From: Plazaster borealis
Lineage: Eukaryota > Echinodermata > Asteroidea > Forcipulatida > Labidiasteridae
Assembly: GCA_021014325.1 (NCBI GenBank)
Contig: CM037470.1
Coordinates: 5,731,647-5,795,646 of the forward strand
Direction of reading: 5' to 3'
Length of the DNA stretch: 64,000 bases
Position 1 is the stretch's first letter; each line of letters begins with the position of its first letter. Shown in pieces: positions 1-14,144 of this stretch. The notes beneath the pieces were generated by a model, which saw only the letters and a list, made by a program, of their open reading frames with translations, ran no database searches and had not been told where the DNA came from. Position numbers and translations under genes: made by a program.

Positions 1-463
1 TTTATATCAAACTGTGCCTGTCATATCCCCAAATCCGAAGAACAACATTTTATGGCCGCCTTGTGCCATCTCCATACCGGAAATGACCAGCAACTGGGGA
101 CACTCAGAATGATCCTCAGAAGCATGTTCAATGGGATTTTTGTGCACAGAGCAGTCAAAGAGAGAATCACAAAGTAAGCACGGCCAAATCACACTTAGAA
201 TAATGCAGGATTTGCCCAAGTTTTATACCATTGGAAAGCCTATCTCAAGGGCTCTCTCCTCGTCCTAGTTTCGTTTCTGTGACTATTTTGTAGGCGAGGC
301 GAGCGGCCAGGGAGTAGGGTTACTACCACCACCAACTGGGGCTACGTATGAACACGTACACATGCAAGATATAAATATCTGCCGAATAATGGTTTCAAAC
401 AAATTCTGCGCTATGTTTGACAATAACTCCTGAACTAAGCATGCTAGAGACACAAAATTTATA

Positions 464-920
464 TCAAACTGTGCCTCTCATATCCCCAAATCCGAAAAAC
501 AACATTTTATGGCCGCCTTGTGCCATCTCCATACCGGAAATGACCAGCAAGTGGGGATACGCAAAATGCTTCTCAGAAGCATGTTCAATGGGATTTTTGT
601 GCACAGAGCAGTCAAAGAGAGAATCACAAAGTAAGCACGGCCAAATCACACTTAGAATAATGCAGGATTTGCCCAAGTTTTATACCATTGGAAAGCCTAT
701 CTCAAGGGCTCTCTCCTCGTCCTAGTTTCGTTTCTGTGACTATTTTGTAGGCGAGGCGAGCGGCCAGGGAGTAGGGTTACTACCACCACCAACTGGGGCT
801 ACGTATAAACACGTACACATGCAAGATATAAATATCTGCCGAATAATGGTTTCAAACAAATTCTGCGCTATGTTTGACAATAACTCCTGAACTAAGCATG
901 CTAGAGACACAAAATTTATA
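464..920. repeat. Reference class A satellite monomer
   Basis: This is a typical class A copy. Landmarks in order: the class A block at about 559 to 577; a 17 bp near-palindrome ATGCTTCTCAGAAGCAT at 566 to 582 (8 bp arms, one central base); GTGCAC within the TTTTTGTGCACAGAGC segment near 600; GGCGAGGCGAGCGGCCAGGG; a short CCACCACCAAC run; TACGTATAAACACGTA (5 bp arms); AGATATAAATATCT (6 bp arms, AA centre); and AGCATGCT near the monomer end. The reading frames on both strands stay open in class A, but this reflects copying of one sequence. Confidence 0.95.
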
Positions 921-1834
921 TCAAACTGTGCCTCTCATATCCCCAAATCCGAAAAACAACATTTTATGGCCGCCTTGTGCCATCTCCATACTGGAAATGA
1001 CCAGCAAGTGGGGATACTCAGAATGATCCTCAGAAGCATGTTCAATGGGATTTTTGTGCACAGAGCAGTCAAAGAGAGAATCACAAAGTAAGCACGGCCA
1101 AATCACACTTAGAATAATGCAGGATTTGCCCAAGTTTTATACCATTGGAAAGCCTATCTCAAGGGCTCTCTCCTCGTCCTAGTTTCGTTTCTGTGACTAT
1201 TTTGTAGGCGAGGCGAGCGGCCAGGGAGTAGGGTTACTACCACCACCAACTGGGGCTACGTATGAACACGTACACATGCAAGATATAAATATCTGCCGAA
1301 TAATGGTTTCAAACAAATTCTGCGCTATGTTTGACAATAACTCCTGAACTAAGCATGCTAGAGACACAAAATTTATATCAAACTGTGCCTCTCATATCCC
1401 CAAATCCGAAAAACAACATTTTATGGCCGCCTTGTGCCATCTCCATACCGGAAATGACCAGCAAGTGGGGATACGCAAAATGCTTCTCAGAAGCATGTTC
1501 AATGGGATTTTTGTGCACAGAGCAGTCAAAGAGAGAATCACAAAGTAAGCACGGCCAAATCACACTTAGAATAATGCAGGATTTGCCCAAGTTTTATACC
1601 ATTGGAAAGCCTATCTCAAGGGCTCTCTCCTCGTCCTAGTTTCGTTTCTGTGACTATTTTGTAGGCGAGGCGAGCGGCCAGGGAGTAGGGTTACTACCAC
1701 CACCAACTGGGGCTACGTATAAACACGTACACATGCAAGATATAAATATCTGCCGAATAATGGTTTCAAACAAATTCTGCGCTATGTTTGACAATAACTC
1801 CTGAACTAAGCATGCTAGAGACACAAAATTTATA

Positions 1835-2291
1835 TCAAACTGTGCCTCTCATATCCCCAAATCCGAAAAACAACATTTTATGGCCGCCTTGTGCCATCTC
1901 CATACTGGAAATGACCAGCAAGTGGGGATACTCAGAATGATCCTCAGAAGCATGTTCAATGGGATTTTTGTGCACAGAGCAGTCAAAGAGAGAATCACAA
2001 AGTAAGCACGGCCAAATCACACTTAGAATAATGCAGGATTTGCCCAAGTTTTATACCATTGGAAAGCCTATCTCAAGGGCTCTCTCCTCGTCCTAGTTTC
2101 GTTTCTGTGACTATTTTGTAGGCGAGGCGAGCGGCCAGGGAGTAGGGTTACTACCACCACCAACTGGGGCTACGTATAAACACGTACACATGCAAGATAT
2201 AAATATCTGCCGAATAATGGTTTCAAACAAATTCTGCGCTATGTTTGACAATAACTCCTGAACTAAGCATGCTAGAGACACAAAATTTATA
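1835..2291. repeat. Reference class B satellite monomer
   Basis: This is a typical class B copy. It differs from class A mainly in a block of about 20 bp, where TACTCAGAATGATCCTCAGAA replaces the class A sequence and destroys the left arm of the palindrome. It also has CATACTGG in place of CATACCGG. The rest of the monomer is nearly identical to class A. Subtypes exist: with GCACAAG or GCCCAAG, and with GACCATT or GACTATT. Confidence 0.94.
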
Positions 2292-5200
2292 TCAAACTGT
2301 GCCTCTCATATCCCCAAATCCGAAAAACAACATTTTATGGCCGCCTTGTGCCATCTCCATACTGGAAATGACCAGCAAGTGGGGATACTCAGAATGATCC
2401 TCAGAAGCATGTTCAATGGGATTTTTGTGCACAGAGCAGTCAAAGAGAGAATCACAAAGTAAGCACGGCCAAATCACACTTAGAATAATGCAGGATTTGC
2501 CCAAGTTTTATACCATTGGAAAGCCTATCTCAAGGGCTCTCTCCTCGTCCTAGTTTCGTTTCTGTGACTATTTTGTAGGCGAGGCGAGCGGCCAGGGAGT
2601 AGGGTTACTACCACCACCAACTGGGGCTACGTATAAACACGTACACATGCAAGATATAAATATCTGCCGAATAATGGTTTCAAACAAATTCTGCGCTATG
2701 TTTGACAATAACTCCTGAACTAAGCATGCTAGAGACACAAAATTTATATCAAACTGTGCCTCTCATATCCCCAAATCCGAAAAACAACATTTTATGGCCG
2801 CCTTGTGCCATCTCCATACCGGAAATGACCAGCAAGTGGGGATACGCAAAATGCTTCTCAGAAGCATGTTCAATGGGATTTTTGTGCACAGAGCAGTCAA
2901 AGAGAGAATCACAAAGTAAGCACGGCCAAATCACACTTAGAATAATGCAGGATTTGCCCAAGTTTTATACCATTGGAAAGCCTATCTCAAGGGCTCTCTC
3001 CTCGTCCTAGTTTCGTTTCTGTGACTATTTTGTAGGCGAGGCGAGCGGCCAGGGAGTAGGGTTACTACCACCACCAACTGGGGCTACGTATAAACACGTA
3101 CACATGCAAGATATAAATATCTGCCGAATAATGGTTTCAAACAAATTCTGCGCTATGTTTGACAATAACTCCTGAACTAAGCATGCTAGAGACACAAAAT
3201 TTATATCAAACTGTGCCTCTCATATCCCCAAATCCGAAAAACAACATTTTATGGCCGCCTTGTGCCATCTCCATACTGGAAATGACCAGCAAGTGGGGAT
3301 ACTCAGAATGATCCTCAGAAGCATGTTCAATGGGATTTTTGTGCACAGAGCAGTCAAAGAGAGAATCACAAAGTAAGCACGGCCAAATCACACTTAGAAT
3401 AATGCAGGATTTGCACAAGTTTTATACCATTGGAAAGCCTATCTCAAGGGCTCTCTCCTCGTCCTAGTTTCGTTTCTGTGACTATTTTGTAGGCGAGGCG
3501 AGCGGCCAGGGAGTAGGGTTACTACCACCACCAACTGGGGCTACGTATGAACACGTACACATGCAAGATATAAATATCTGCCGAATAATGGTTTCAAACA
3601 AATTCTGCGCTATGTTTGACAATAACTCCTGAACTAAGCATGCTAGAGACACAAAATTTATATCAAACTGTGCCTCTCATATCCCCAAATCCGAAAAACA
3701 ACATTTTATGGCCGCCTTGTGCCATCTCCATACTGGAAATGACCAGCAAGTGGGGATACTCAGAATGATCCTCAGAAGCATGTTCAATGGGATTTTTGTG
3801 CACAGAGCAGTCAAAGAGAGAATCACAAAGTAAGCACGGCCAAATCACACTTAGAATAATGCAGGATTTGCCCAAGTTTTATACCATTGGAAAGCCTATC
3901 TCAAGGGCTCTCTCCTCGTCCTAGTTTCGTTTCTGTGACTATTTTGTAGGCGAGGCGAGCGGCCAGGGAGTAGGGTTACTACCACCACCAACTGGGGCTA
4001 CGTATGAACACGTACACATGCAAGATATAAATATCTGCCGAATAATGGTTTCAAACAAATTCTGCGCTATGTTTGACAATAACTCCTGAACTAAGCATGC
4101 TAGAGACACAAAATTTATATCAAACTGTGCCTCTCATATCCCCAAATCCGAAAAACAACATTTTATGGCCGCCTTGTGCCATCTCCATACCGGAAATGAC
4201 CAGCAAGTGGGGATACGCAAAATGCTTCTCAGAAGCATGTTCAATGGGATTTTTGTGCACAGAGCAGTCAAAGAGAGAATCACAAAGTAAGCACGGCCAA
4301 ATCACACTTAGAATAATGCAGGATTTGCCCAAGTTTTATACCATTGGAAAGCCTATCTCAAGGGCTCTCTCCTCGTCCTAGTTTCGTTTCTGTGACTATT
4401 TTGTAGGCGAGGCGAGCGGCCAGGGAGTAGGGTTACTACCACCACCAACTGGGGCTACGTATAAACACGTACACATGCAAGATATAAATATCTGCCGAAT
4501 AATGGTTTCAAACAAATTCTGCGCTATGTTTGACAATAACTCCTGAACTAAGCATGCTAGAGACACAAAATTTATATCAAACTGTGCCTCTCATATCCCC
4601 AAATCCGAAAAACAACATTTTATGGCCGCCTTGTGCCATCTCCATACCGGAAATGACCAGCAAGTGGGGATACGCAAAATGCTTCTCAGAAGCATGTTCA
4701 ATGGGATTTTTGTGCACAGAGCAGTCAAAGAGAGAATCACAAAGTAAGCACGGCCAAATCACACTTAGAATAATGCAGGATTTGCCCAAGTTTTATACCA
4801 TTGGAAAGCCTATCTCAAGGGCTCTCTCCTCGTCCTAGTTTCGTTTCTGTGACTATTTTGTAGGCGAGGCGAGCGGCCAGGGAGTAGGGTTACTACCACC
4901 ACCAACTGGGGCTACGTATAAACACGTACACATGCAAGATATAAATATCTGCCGAATAATGGTTTCAAACAAATTCTGCGCTATGTTTGACAATAACTCC
5001 TGAACTAAGCATGCTAGAGACACAAAATTTATATCAAACTGTGCCTCTCATATCCCCAAATCCGAAAAACAACATTTTATGGCCGCCTTGTGCCATCTCC
5101 ATACTGGAAATGACCAGCAAGTGGGGATACTCAGAATGATCCTCAGAAGCATGTTCAATGGGATTTTTGTGCACAGAGCAGTCAAAGAGAGAATCACAAA

Positions 5201-5490
5201 GTAAGCACGGCCAAATCACACTTAGAATAATGCAGGATTTGCCCAAGTTTTATACCATTGGAAAGCCTATCTCAAGGGCTCTCTCCTCGTCCTAGTTTCG
5301 TTTCTGTGACTATTTTGTAGGCGAGGCGAGCGGCCAGGGAGTAGGGTTACTACCACCACCAACTGGGGCTACGTATGAACACGTACACATGCAAGATATA
5401 AATATCTGCCGAATAATGGTTTCAAACAAATTCTGCGCTATGTTTGACAATAACTCCTGAACTAAGCATGCTAGAGACACAAAATTTATA

Positions 5491-5943
5491 TCAAACTGTG
5501 CCTCTCATATCCCCAAATCCGAAAAACAACATTTTATGGCCGCCTTGTGCCATCTCCATACCGGAAATGACCAGCAAGTGGGGATACGCAAAATGCTTCT
5601 CAGAAGCATGTTCAATGGGATTTTTGTGCACAGAGCAGTCAAAGAGAGAATCACAAAGTAAGCACGGCCAAATCACACTTAGAATAATGCAGGATTTGCC
5701 CAAGTTTTATACCATTGGAAAGCCTATCTCAAGGGCTCTCTCCTCGTCCTAGTTTCGTTTCTGTGACTATTTTGTAGGCGAGGCGAGCGGCCAGTAGGGT
5801 TACTACCACCACCAACTGGGGCTACGTATAAACACGTACACATGCAAGATATAAATATCTGCCGAATAATGGTTTCAAACAAATTCTGCGCTATGTTTGA
5901 CAATAACTCCTGAACTAAGCATGCTAGAGACACAAAATTTATA
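5491..5943. repeat. Satellite monomer with 4 bp deletion (453 bp)
   Basis: The segment normally reading GGCCAGGGAGTAGGG reads GGCCAGTAGGG here, near 5790. The same 4 bp deletion is seen in monomers starting at 9,581, 35,623 and 40,186, so it marks related copies scattered over 35 kb. Confidence 0.9.
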
Positions 5944-6381
5944 TCAAACTGTGCCTCTCATATCCCCAAATCCGAAAAACAACATTTTATGGCCGCCTTG
6001 TGCCATCTCCATACTGGAAATGACCAGCAAGTGGGGATACTCAGAATGATCCTCAGAAGCATGTTCAATGGGATTTTTGTGCACAGAGCAGTCAAAGAGA
6101 GAATCACAAAGTAAGCACGGCCAAATCACACTTAGAATAATGCAGGATTTGCCCAAGTTTTATACCATTGGAAAGCCTATCTCAAGGGCTCTCTCCTCGT
6201 CCTAGTTTCGTTTCTGTGACTATTTTGTAGGCGAGGCGAGCGGCCACCACCAACTGGGGCTACGTATAAACACGTACACATGCAAGATATAAATATCTGC
6301 CGAATAATGGTTTCAAACAAATTCTGCGCTATGTTTGACAATAACTCCTGAACTAAGCATGCTAGAGACACAAAATTTATA
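5944..6381. repeat. Satellite monomer with 19 bp deletion (438 bp)
   Basis: Near 6241 the sequence goes from GCGGCCA directly to CCACCAACTGG, removing the GGGAGTAGGGTTACTACCA segment. The short CCA repeats at the junction fit replication slippage. I saw this deletion only once in the array. Confidence 0.9.
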
Positions 6382-9300
6382 TCAAACTGTGCCTCTCATA
6401 TCCCCAAATCCGAAAAACAACATTTTATGGCCGCCTTGTGCCATCTCCATACCGGAAATGACCAGCAAGTGGGGATACGCAAAATGCTTCTCAGAAGCAT
6501 GTTCAATGGGATTTTTGTGCACAGAGCAGTCAAAGAGAGAATCACAAAGTAAGCACGGCCAAATCACACTTAGAATAATGCAGGATTTGCCCAAGTTTTA
6601 TACCATTGGAAAGCCTATCTCAAGGGCTCTCTCCTCGTCCTAGTTTCGTTTCTGTGACTATTTTGTAGGCGAGGCGAGCGGCCAGGGAGTAGGGTTACTA
6701 CCACCACCAACTGGGGCTACGTATAAACACGTACACATGCAAGATATAAATATCTGCCGAATAATGGTTTCAAACAAATTCTGCGCTATGTTTGACAATA
6801 ACTCCTGAACTAAGCATGCTAGAGACACAAAATTTATATCAAACTGTGCCTCTCATATCCCCAAATCCGAAAAACAACATTTTATGGCCGCCTTGTGCCA
6901 TCTCCATACTGGAAATGACCAGCAAGTGGGGATACTCAGAATGATCCTCAGAAGCATGTTCAATGGGATTTTTGTGCACAGAGCAGTCAAAGAGAGAATC
7001 ACAAAGTAAGCACGGCCAAATCACACTTAGAATAATGCAGGATTTGCCCAAGTTTTATACCATTGGAAAGCCTATCTCAAGGGCTCTCTCCTCGTCCTAG
7101 TTTCGTTTCTGTGACTATTTTGTAGGCGAGGCGAGCGGCCAGGGAGTAGGGTTACTACCACCACCAACTGGGGCTACGTATGAACACGTACACATGCAAG
7201 ATATAAATATCTGCCGAATAATGGTTTCAAACAAATTCTGCGCTATGTTTGACAATAACTCCTGAACTAAGCATGCTAGAGACACAAAATTTATATCAAA
7301 CTGTGCCTCTCATATCCCCAAATCCGAAAAACAACATTTTATGGCCGCCTTGTGCCATCTCCATACTGGAAATGACCAGCAAGTGGGGATACTCAGAATG
7401 ATCCTCAGAAGCATGTTCAATGGGATTTTTGTGCACAGAGCAGTCAAAGAGAGAATCACAAAGTAAGCACGGCCAAATCACACTTAGAATAATGCAGGAT
7501 TTGCACAAGTTTTATACCATTGGAAAGCCTATCTCAAGGGCTCTCTCCTCGTCCTAGTTTCGTTTCTGTGACTATTTTGTAGGCGAGGCGAGCGGCCAGG
7601 GAGTAGGGTTACTACCACCACCAACTGGGGCTACGTATAAACACGTACACATGCAAGATATAAATATCTGCCGAATAATGGTTTCAAACAAATTCTGCGC
7701 TATGTTTGACAATAACTCCTGAACTAAGCATGCTAGAGACACAAAATTTATATCAAACTGTGCCTCTCATATCCCCAAATCCGAAAAACAACATTTTATG
7801 GCCGCCTTGTGCCATCTCCATACCGGAAATGACCAGCAAGTGGGGATACGCAAAATGCTTCTCAGAAGCATGTTCAATGGGATTTTTGTGCACAGAGCAG
7901 TCAAAGAGAGAATCACAAAGTAAGCACGGCCAAATCACACTTAGAATAATGCAGGATTTGCCCAAGTTTTATACCATTGGAAAGCCTATCTCAAGGGCTC
8001 TCTCCTCGTCCTAGTTTCGTTTCTGTGACTATTTTGTAGGCGAGGCGAGCGGCCAGGGAGTAGGGTTACTACCACCACCAACTGGGGCTACGTATGAACA
8101 CGTACACATGCAAGATATAAATATCTGCCGAATAATGGTTTCAAACAAATTCTGCGCTATGTTTGACAATAACTCCTGAACTAAGCATGCTAGAGACACA
8201 AAATTTATATCAAACTGTGCCTCTCATATCCCCAAATCCGAAAAACAACATTTTATGGCCGCCTTGTGCCATCTCCATACCGGAAATGACCAGCAAGTGG
8301 GGATACGCAAAATGCTTCTCAGAAGCATGTTCAATGGGATTTTTGTGCACAGAGCAGTCAAAGAGAGAATCACAAAGTAAGCACGGCCAAATCACACTTA
8401 GAATAATGCAGGATTTGCCCAAGTTTTATACCATTGGAAAGCCTATCTCAAGGGCTCTCTCCTCGTCCTAGTTTCGTTTCTGTGACTATTTTGTAGGCGA
8501 GGCGAGCGGCCAGGGAGTAGGGTTACTACCACCACCAACTGGGGCTACGTATAAACACGTACACATGCAAGATATAAATATCTGCCGAATAATGGTTTCA
8601 AACAAATTCTGCGCTATGTTTGACAATAACTCCTGAACTAAGCATGCTAGAGACACAAAATTTATATCAAACTGTGCCTCTCATATCCCCAAATCCGAAA
8701 AACAACATTTTATGGCCGCCTTGTGCCATCTCCATACTGGAAATGACCAGCAAGTGGGGATACTCAGAATGATCCTCAGAAGCATGTTCAATGGGATTTT
8801 TGTGCACAGAGCAGTCAAAGAGAGAATCACAAAGTAAGCACGGCCAAATCACACTTAGAATAATGCAGGATTTGCACAAGTTTTATACCATTGGAAAGCC
8901 TATCTCAAGGGCTCTCTCCTCGTCCTAGTTTCGTTTCTGTGACTATTTTGTAGGCGAGGAGAGCGGCCAGGAAGTAGGGTTGCTACCACCACCAACTGGG
9001 GCTACGTATGAACACGTACACATGCAAGATATAAATATCTGCCGAATAATGGTTTCAAACAAATTCTGCGCTATGTTTGACAATAACTCCTGAACTAAGC
9101 ATGCTAGAGACACAAAATTTATATCAAACTGTGCCTCTCATATCCCCAAATCCGAAAAACAACATTTTATGGCCGCCTTGTGCCATCTCCATACCGGAAA
9201 TGACCAGCAAGTGGGGATACGCAAAATGCTTCTCAGAAGCATGTTCAATGGGATTTTTGTGCACAGAGCAGTCAAAGAGAGAATCACAAAGTAAGCACGG

Positions 9301-12300
9301 CCAAATCACACTTAGAATAATGCAGGATTTGCCCAAGTTTTATACCATTGGAAAGCCTATCTCAAGGGCTCTCTCCTCGTCCTAGTTTCGTTTCTGTGAC
9401 TATTTTGTAGGCGAGGCGAGCGGCCAGGGAGTAGGGTTACTACCACCACCAACTGGGGCTACGTATAAACACGTACACATGCAAGATATAAATATCTGCC
9501 GAATAATGGTTTCAAACAAATTCTGCGCTATGTTTGACAATAACTCCTGAACTAAGCATGCTAGAGACACAAAATTTATATCAAACTGTGCCTCTCATAT
9601 CCCCAAATCCGAAAAACAACATTTTATGGCCGCCTTGTGCCATCTCCATACCGGAAATGACCAGCAAGTGGGGATACGCAAAATGCTTCTCAGAAGCATG
9701 TTCAATGGGATTTTTGTGCACAGAGCAGTCAAAGAGAGAATCACAAAGTAAGCACGGCCAAATCACACTTAGAATAATGCAGGATTTGCCCAAGTTTTAT
9801 ACCATTGGAAAGCCTATCTCAAGGGCTCTCTCCTCGTCCTAGTTTCGTTTCTGTGACTATTTTGTAGGCGAGGCGAGCGGCCAGTAGGGTTACTACCACC
9901 ACCAACTGGGGCTACGTATAAACACGTACACATGCAAGATATAAATATCTGCCGAATAATGGTTTCAAACAAATTCTGCGCTATGTTTGACAATAACTCC
10001 TGAACTAAGCATGCTAGAGACACAAAATTTATATCAAACTGTGCCTCTCATATCCCCAAATCCGAAAAACAACATTTTATGGCCGCCTTGTGCCATCTCC
10101 ATACTGGAAATGACCAGCAAGTGGGGATACTCAGAATGATCCTCAGAAGCATGTTCAATGGGATTTTTGTGCACAGAGCAGTCAAAGAGAGAATCACAAA
10201 GTAAGCACGGCCAAATCACACTTAGAATAATGCAGGATTTGCACAAGTTTTATACCATTGGAAAGCCTATCTCAAGGGCTCTCTCCTCGTCCTAGTTTCG
10301 TTTCTGTGACTATTTTGTAGGCGAGGCGAGCGGCCAGGGAGTAGGGTTACTACCACCACCAACTGGGGCTACGTATGAACACGTACACATGCAAGATATA
10401 AATATCTGCCGAATAATGGTTTCAAACAAATTCTGCGCTATGTTTGACAATAACTCCTGAACTAAGCATGCTAGAGACACAAAATTTATATCAAACTGTG
10501 CCTCTCATATCCCCAAATCCGAAAAACAACATTTTATGGCCGCCTTGTGCCATCTCCATACCGGAAATGACCAGCAAGTGGGGATACGCAAAATGCTTCT
10601 CAGAAGCATGTTCAATGGGATTTTTGTGCACAGAGCAGTCAAAGAGAGAATCACAAAGTAAGCACGGCCAAATCACACTTAGAATAATGCAGGATTTGCC
10701 CAAGTTTTATACCATTGGAAAGCCTATCTCAAGGGCTCTCTCCTCGTCCTAGTTTCGTTTCTGTGACTATTTTGTAGGCGAGGCGAGCGGCCAGGGAGTA
10801 GGGTTACTACCACCACCAACTGGGGCTACGTATAAACACGTACACATGCAAGATATAAATATCTGCCGAATAATGGTTTCAAACAAATTCTGCGCTATGT
10901 TTGACAATAACTCCTGAACTAAGCATGCTAGAGACACAAAATTTATATCAAACTGTGCCTCTCATATCCCCAAATCCGAAAAACAACATTTTATGGCCGC
11001 CTTGTGCCATCTCCATACCGGAAATGACCAGCAAGTGGGGATACTCAGAATGATCCTCAGAAGCATGTTCAATGGGATTTTGTGCACAGAGCAGTCAAAG
11101 AGAGAATCACAAAGTAAGCACGGCCAAATCACACTTAGAATAATGCAGGATTTGCCCAAGTTTTATACCATTGGAAAGCCTATCTCAAGGGCTCTCTCCT
11201 CGTCCTAGTTTCGTTTCTGTGACTATTTTGTAGGCGAGGCGAGCGGCCAGGGAGTAGGGTTACTACCACCACCAACTGGGGCTACGTATAAACACGTACA
11301 CATGCAAGATATAAATATCTGCCGAATAATGGTTTCAAACAAATTCTGCGCTATGTTTGACAATAACTCCTGAACTAAGCATGCTAGAGACACAAAATTT
11401 ATATCAAACTGTGCCTCTCATATCCCCAAATCCGAAAAACAACATTTTATGGCCGCCTTGTGCCATCTCCATACTGGAAATGACCAGCAAGTGGGGATAC
11501 TCAGAATGATCCTCAGAAGCATGTTCAATGGGATTTTTGTGCACAGAGCAGTCAAAGAGAGAATCACAAAGTAAGCACGGCCAAATCACACTTAGAATAA
11601 TGCAGGATTTGCCCAAGTTTTATACCATTGGAAAGCCTATCTCAAGGGCTCTCTCCTCGTCCTAGTTTCGTTTCTGTGACTATTTTGTAGGCGAGGCGAG
11701 CGGCCAGGGAGTAGGGTTACTACCACCACCAACTGGGGCTACGTATAAACACGTACACATGCAAGATATAAATATCTGCCGAATAATGGTTTCAAACAAA
11801 TTCTGCGCTATGTTTGACAATAACTCCTGAACTAAGCATGCTAGAGACACAAAATTTATATCAAACTGTGCCTCTCATATCCCCAAATCCGAAAAACAAC
11901 ATTTTATGGCCGCCTTGTGCCATCTCCATACCGGAAATGACCAGCAAGTGGGGATACGCAAAATGCTTCTCAGAAGCATGTTCAATGGGATTTTTGTGCA
12001 CAGAGCAGTCAAAGAGAGAATCACAAAGTAAGCACGGCCAAATCACACTTAGAATAATGCAGGATTTGCCCAAGTTTTATACCATTGGAAAGCCTATCTC
12101 AAGGGCTCTCTCCTCGTCCTAGTTTCGTTTCTGTGACTATTTTGTAGGCGAGGCGAGCGGCCAGGGAGTAGGGTTACTACCACCACCAACTGGGGCTACG
12201 TATAAACACGTACACATGCAAGATATAAATATCTGCCGAATAATGGTTTCAAACAAATTCTGCGCTATGTTTGACAATAACTCCTGAACTAAGCATGCTA

Positions 12301-12773
12301 GAGACACAAAATTTATATCAAACTGTGCCTCTCATATCCCCAAATCCGAAAAACAACATTTTATGGCCGCCTTGTGCCATCTCCATACTGGAAATGACCA
12401 GCAAGTGGGGATACTCAGAATGATCCTCAGAAGCATGTTCAATGGGATTTTTGTGCACAGAGCAGTCAAAGAGAGAATCACAAAGTAAGCACGGCCAAAT
12501 CACACTTAGAATAATGCAGGATTTGCACAAGTTTTATACCATTGGAAAGCCTATCTCAAGGGCTCTCTCCTCGTCCTAGTTTCGTTTCTGTGACTATTTT
12601 GTAGGCGAGGCGAGCGGCCAGGAGTAGGGTTACTACCACCACCAACTGGGGCTACGTATGAACACGTACACATGCAAGATATAAATATCTGCCGAATAAT
12701 GGTTTCAAACAAATTCTGCGCTATGTTTGACAATAACTCCTGAACTAAGCATGCTAGAGACACAAAATTTATA

Positions 12774-14144
12774 TCAAACTGTGCCTCTCATATCCCCAAA
12801 TCCGAAAAACAACATTTTATGGCCGCCTTGTGCCATCTCCATACCGGAAATGACCAGCAAGTGGGGATACGCAAAATGCTTCTCAGAAGCATGTTCAATG
12901 GGATTTTTGTGCACAGAGCAGTCAAAGAGAGAATCACAAAGTAAGCACGGCCAAATCACACTTAGAATAATGCAGGATTTGCCCAAGTTTTATACCATTG
13001 GAAAGCCTATCTCAAGGGCTCTCTCCTCGTCCTAGTTTCGTTTCTGTGACTATTTTGTAGGCGAGGCGAGCGGCCAGGGAGTAGGGTTACTACCACCACC
13101 AACTGGGGCTACGTATAAACACGTACACATGCAAGATATAAATATCTGCCGAATAATGGTTTCAAACAAATTCTGCGCTATGTTTGACAATAACTCCTGA
13201 ACTAAGCATGCTAGAGACACAAAATTTATATCAAACTGTGCCTCTCATATCCCCAAATCCGAAAAACAACATTTTATGGCCGCCTTGTGCCATCTCCATA
13301 CTGGAAATGACCAGCAAGTGGGGATACTCAGAATGATCCTCAGAAGCATGTTCAATGGGATTTTTGTGCACAGAGCAGTCAAAGAGAGAATCACAAAGTA
13401 AGCACGGCCAAATCACACTTAGAATAATGCAGGATTTGCCCAAGTTTTATACCATTGGAAAGCCTATCTCAAGGGCTCTCTCCTCGTCCTAGTTTCGTTT
13501 CTGTGACTATTTTGTAGGCGAGGCGAGCGGCCAGGGAGTAGGGTTACTACCACCACCAACTGGGGCTACGTATAAACACGTACACATGCAAGATATAAAT
13601 ATCTGCCGAATAATGGTTTCAAACAAATTCTGCGCTATGTTTGACAATAACTCCTGAACTAAGCATGCTAGAGACACAAAATTTATATCAAACTGTGCCT
13701 CTCATATCCCCAAATCCGAAAAACAACATTTTATGGCCGCCTTGTGCCATCTCCATACTGGAAATGACCAGCAAGTGGGGATACTCAGAATGATCCTCAG
13801 AAGCATGTTCAATGGGATTTTTGTGCACAGAGCAGTCAAAGAGAGAATCACAAAGTAAGCACGGCCAAATCACACTTAGAATAATGCAGGATTTGCACAA
13901 GTTTTATACCATTGGAAAGCCTATCTCAAGGGCTCTCTCCTCGTCCTAGTTTCGTTTCTGTGACCATTTTGTAGGCGAGGCGAGCGGCCAGGGAGTAGGG
14001 TTACTACCACCACCAACTGGGGCTACGTATGAACACGTACACATGCAAGATATAAATATCTGCCGAATAATGGTTTCAAACAAATTCTGCGCTATGTTTG
14101 ACAATAACTCCTGAACTAAGCATGCTAGAGACACAAAATTTATA
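12774..14144. repeat. Three-monomer higher-order block (A, B, B with GCACAAG and GACCATT)
   Basis: Monomers at 12,774 (A), 13,231 (B) and 13,688 (B with GCACAAG and GACCATT) form a 1371 bp block. The same ordered subtype triplet recurs at 17,800, 20,085 and 29,225, and shortened A plus B pairs occur at 14,145, 15,059 and 19,171. This supports local higher-order amplification, although the pattern is not regular along the whole array. Confidence 0.75.

Noticed and set aside
417..725. Repeated 102-residue plus-strand and 70-residue minus-strand open frames in each satellite monomer
   Set aside because: They overlap each other, are interrupted in class B or by one-base deletions without consequence, and vary at silent and non-silent sites alike. 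They persist because the DNA is homogenised, not because protein is selected.
850..860. TATA-box-like AGATATAAATATCT as a promoter in every monomer
   Set aside because: AT-rich palindromes are expected by chance and there is no evidence of transcription. It is recorded only as a monomer landmark.
1190..1215. CENP-B-box-like sequence around TTTCGTTTCTGTGAC
   Set aside because: Only the TTCG and TT core positions fit. The required later A and CGGG positions do not match, so I do not call it.
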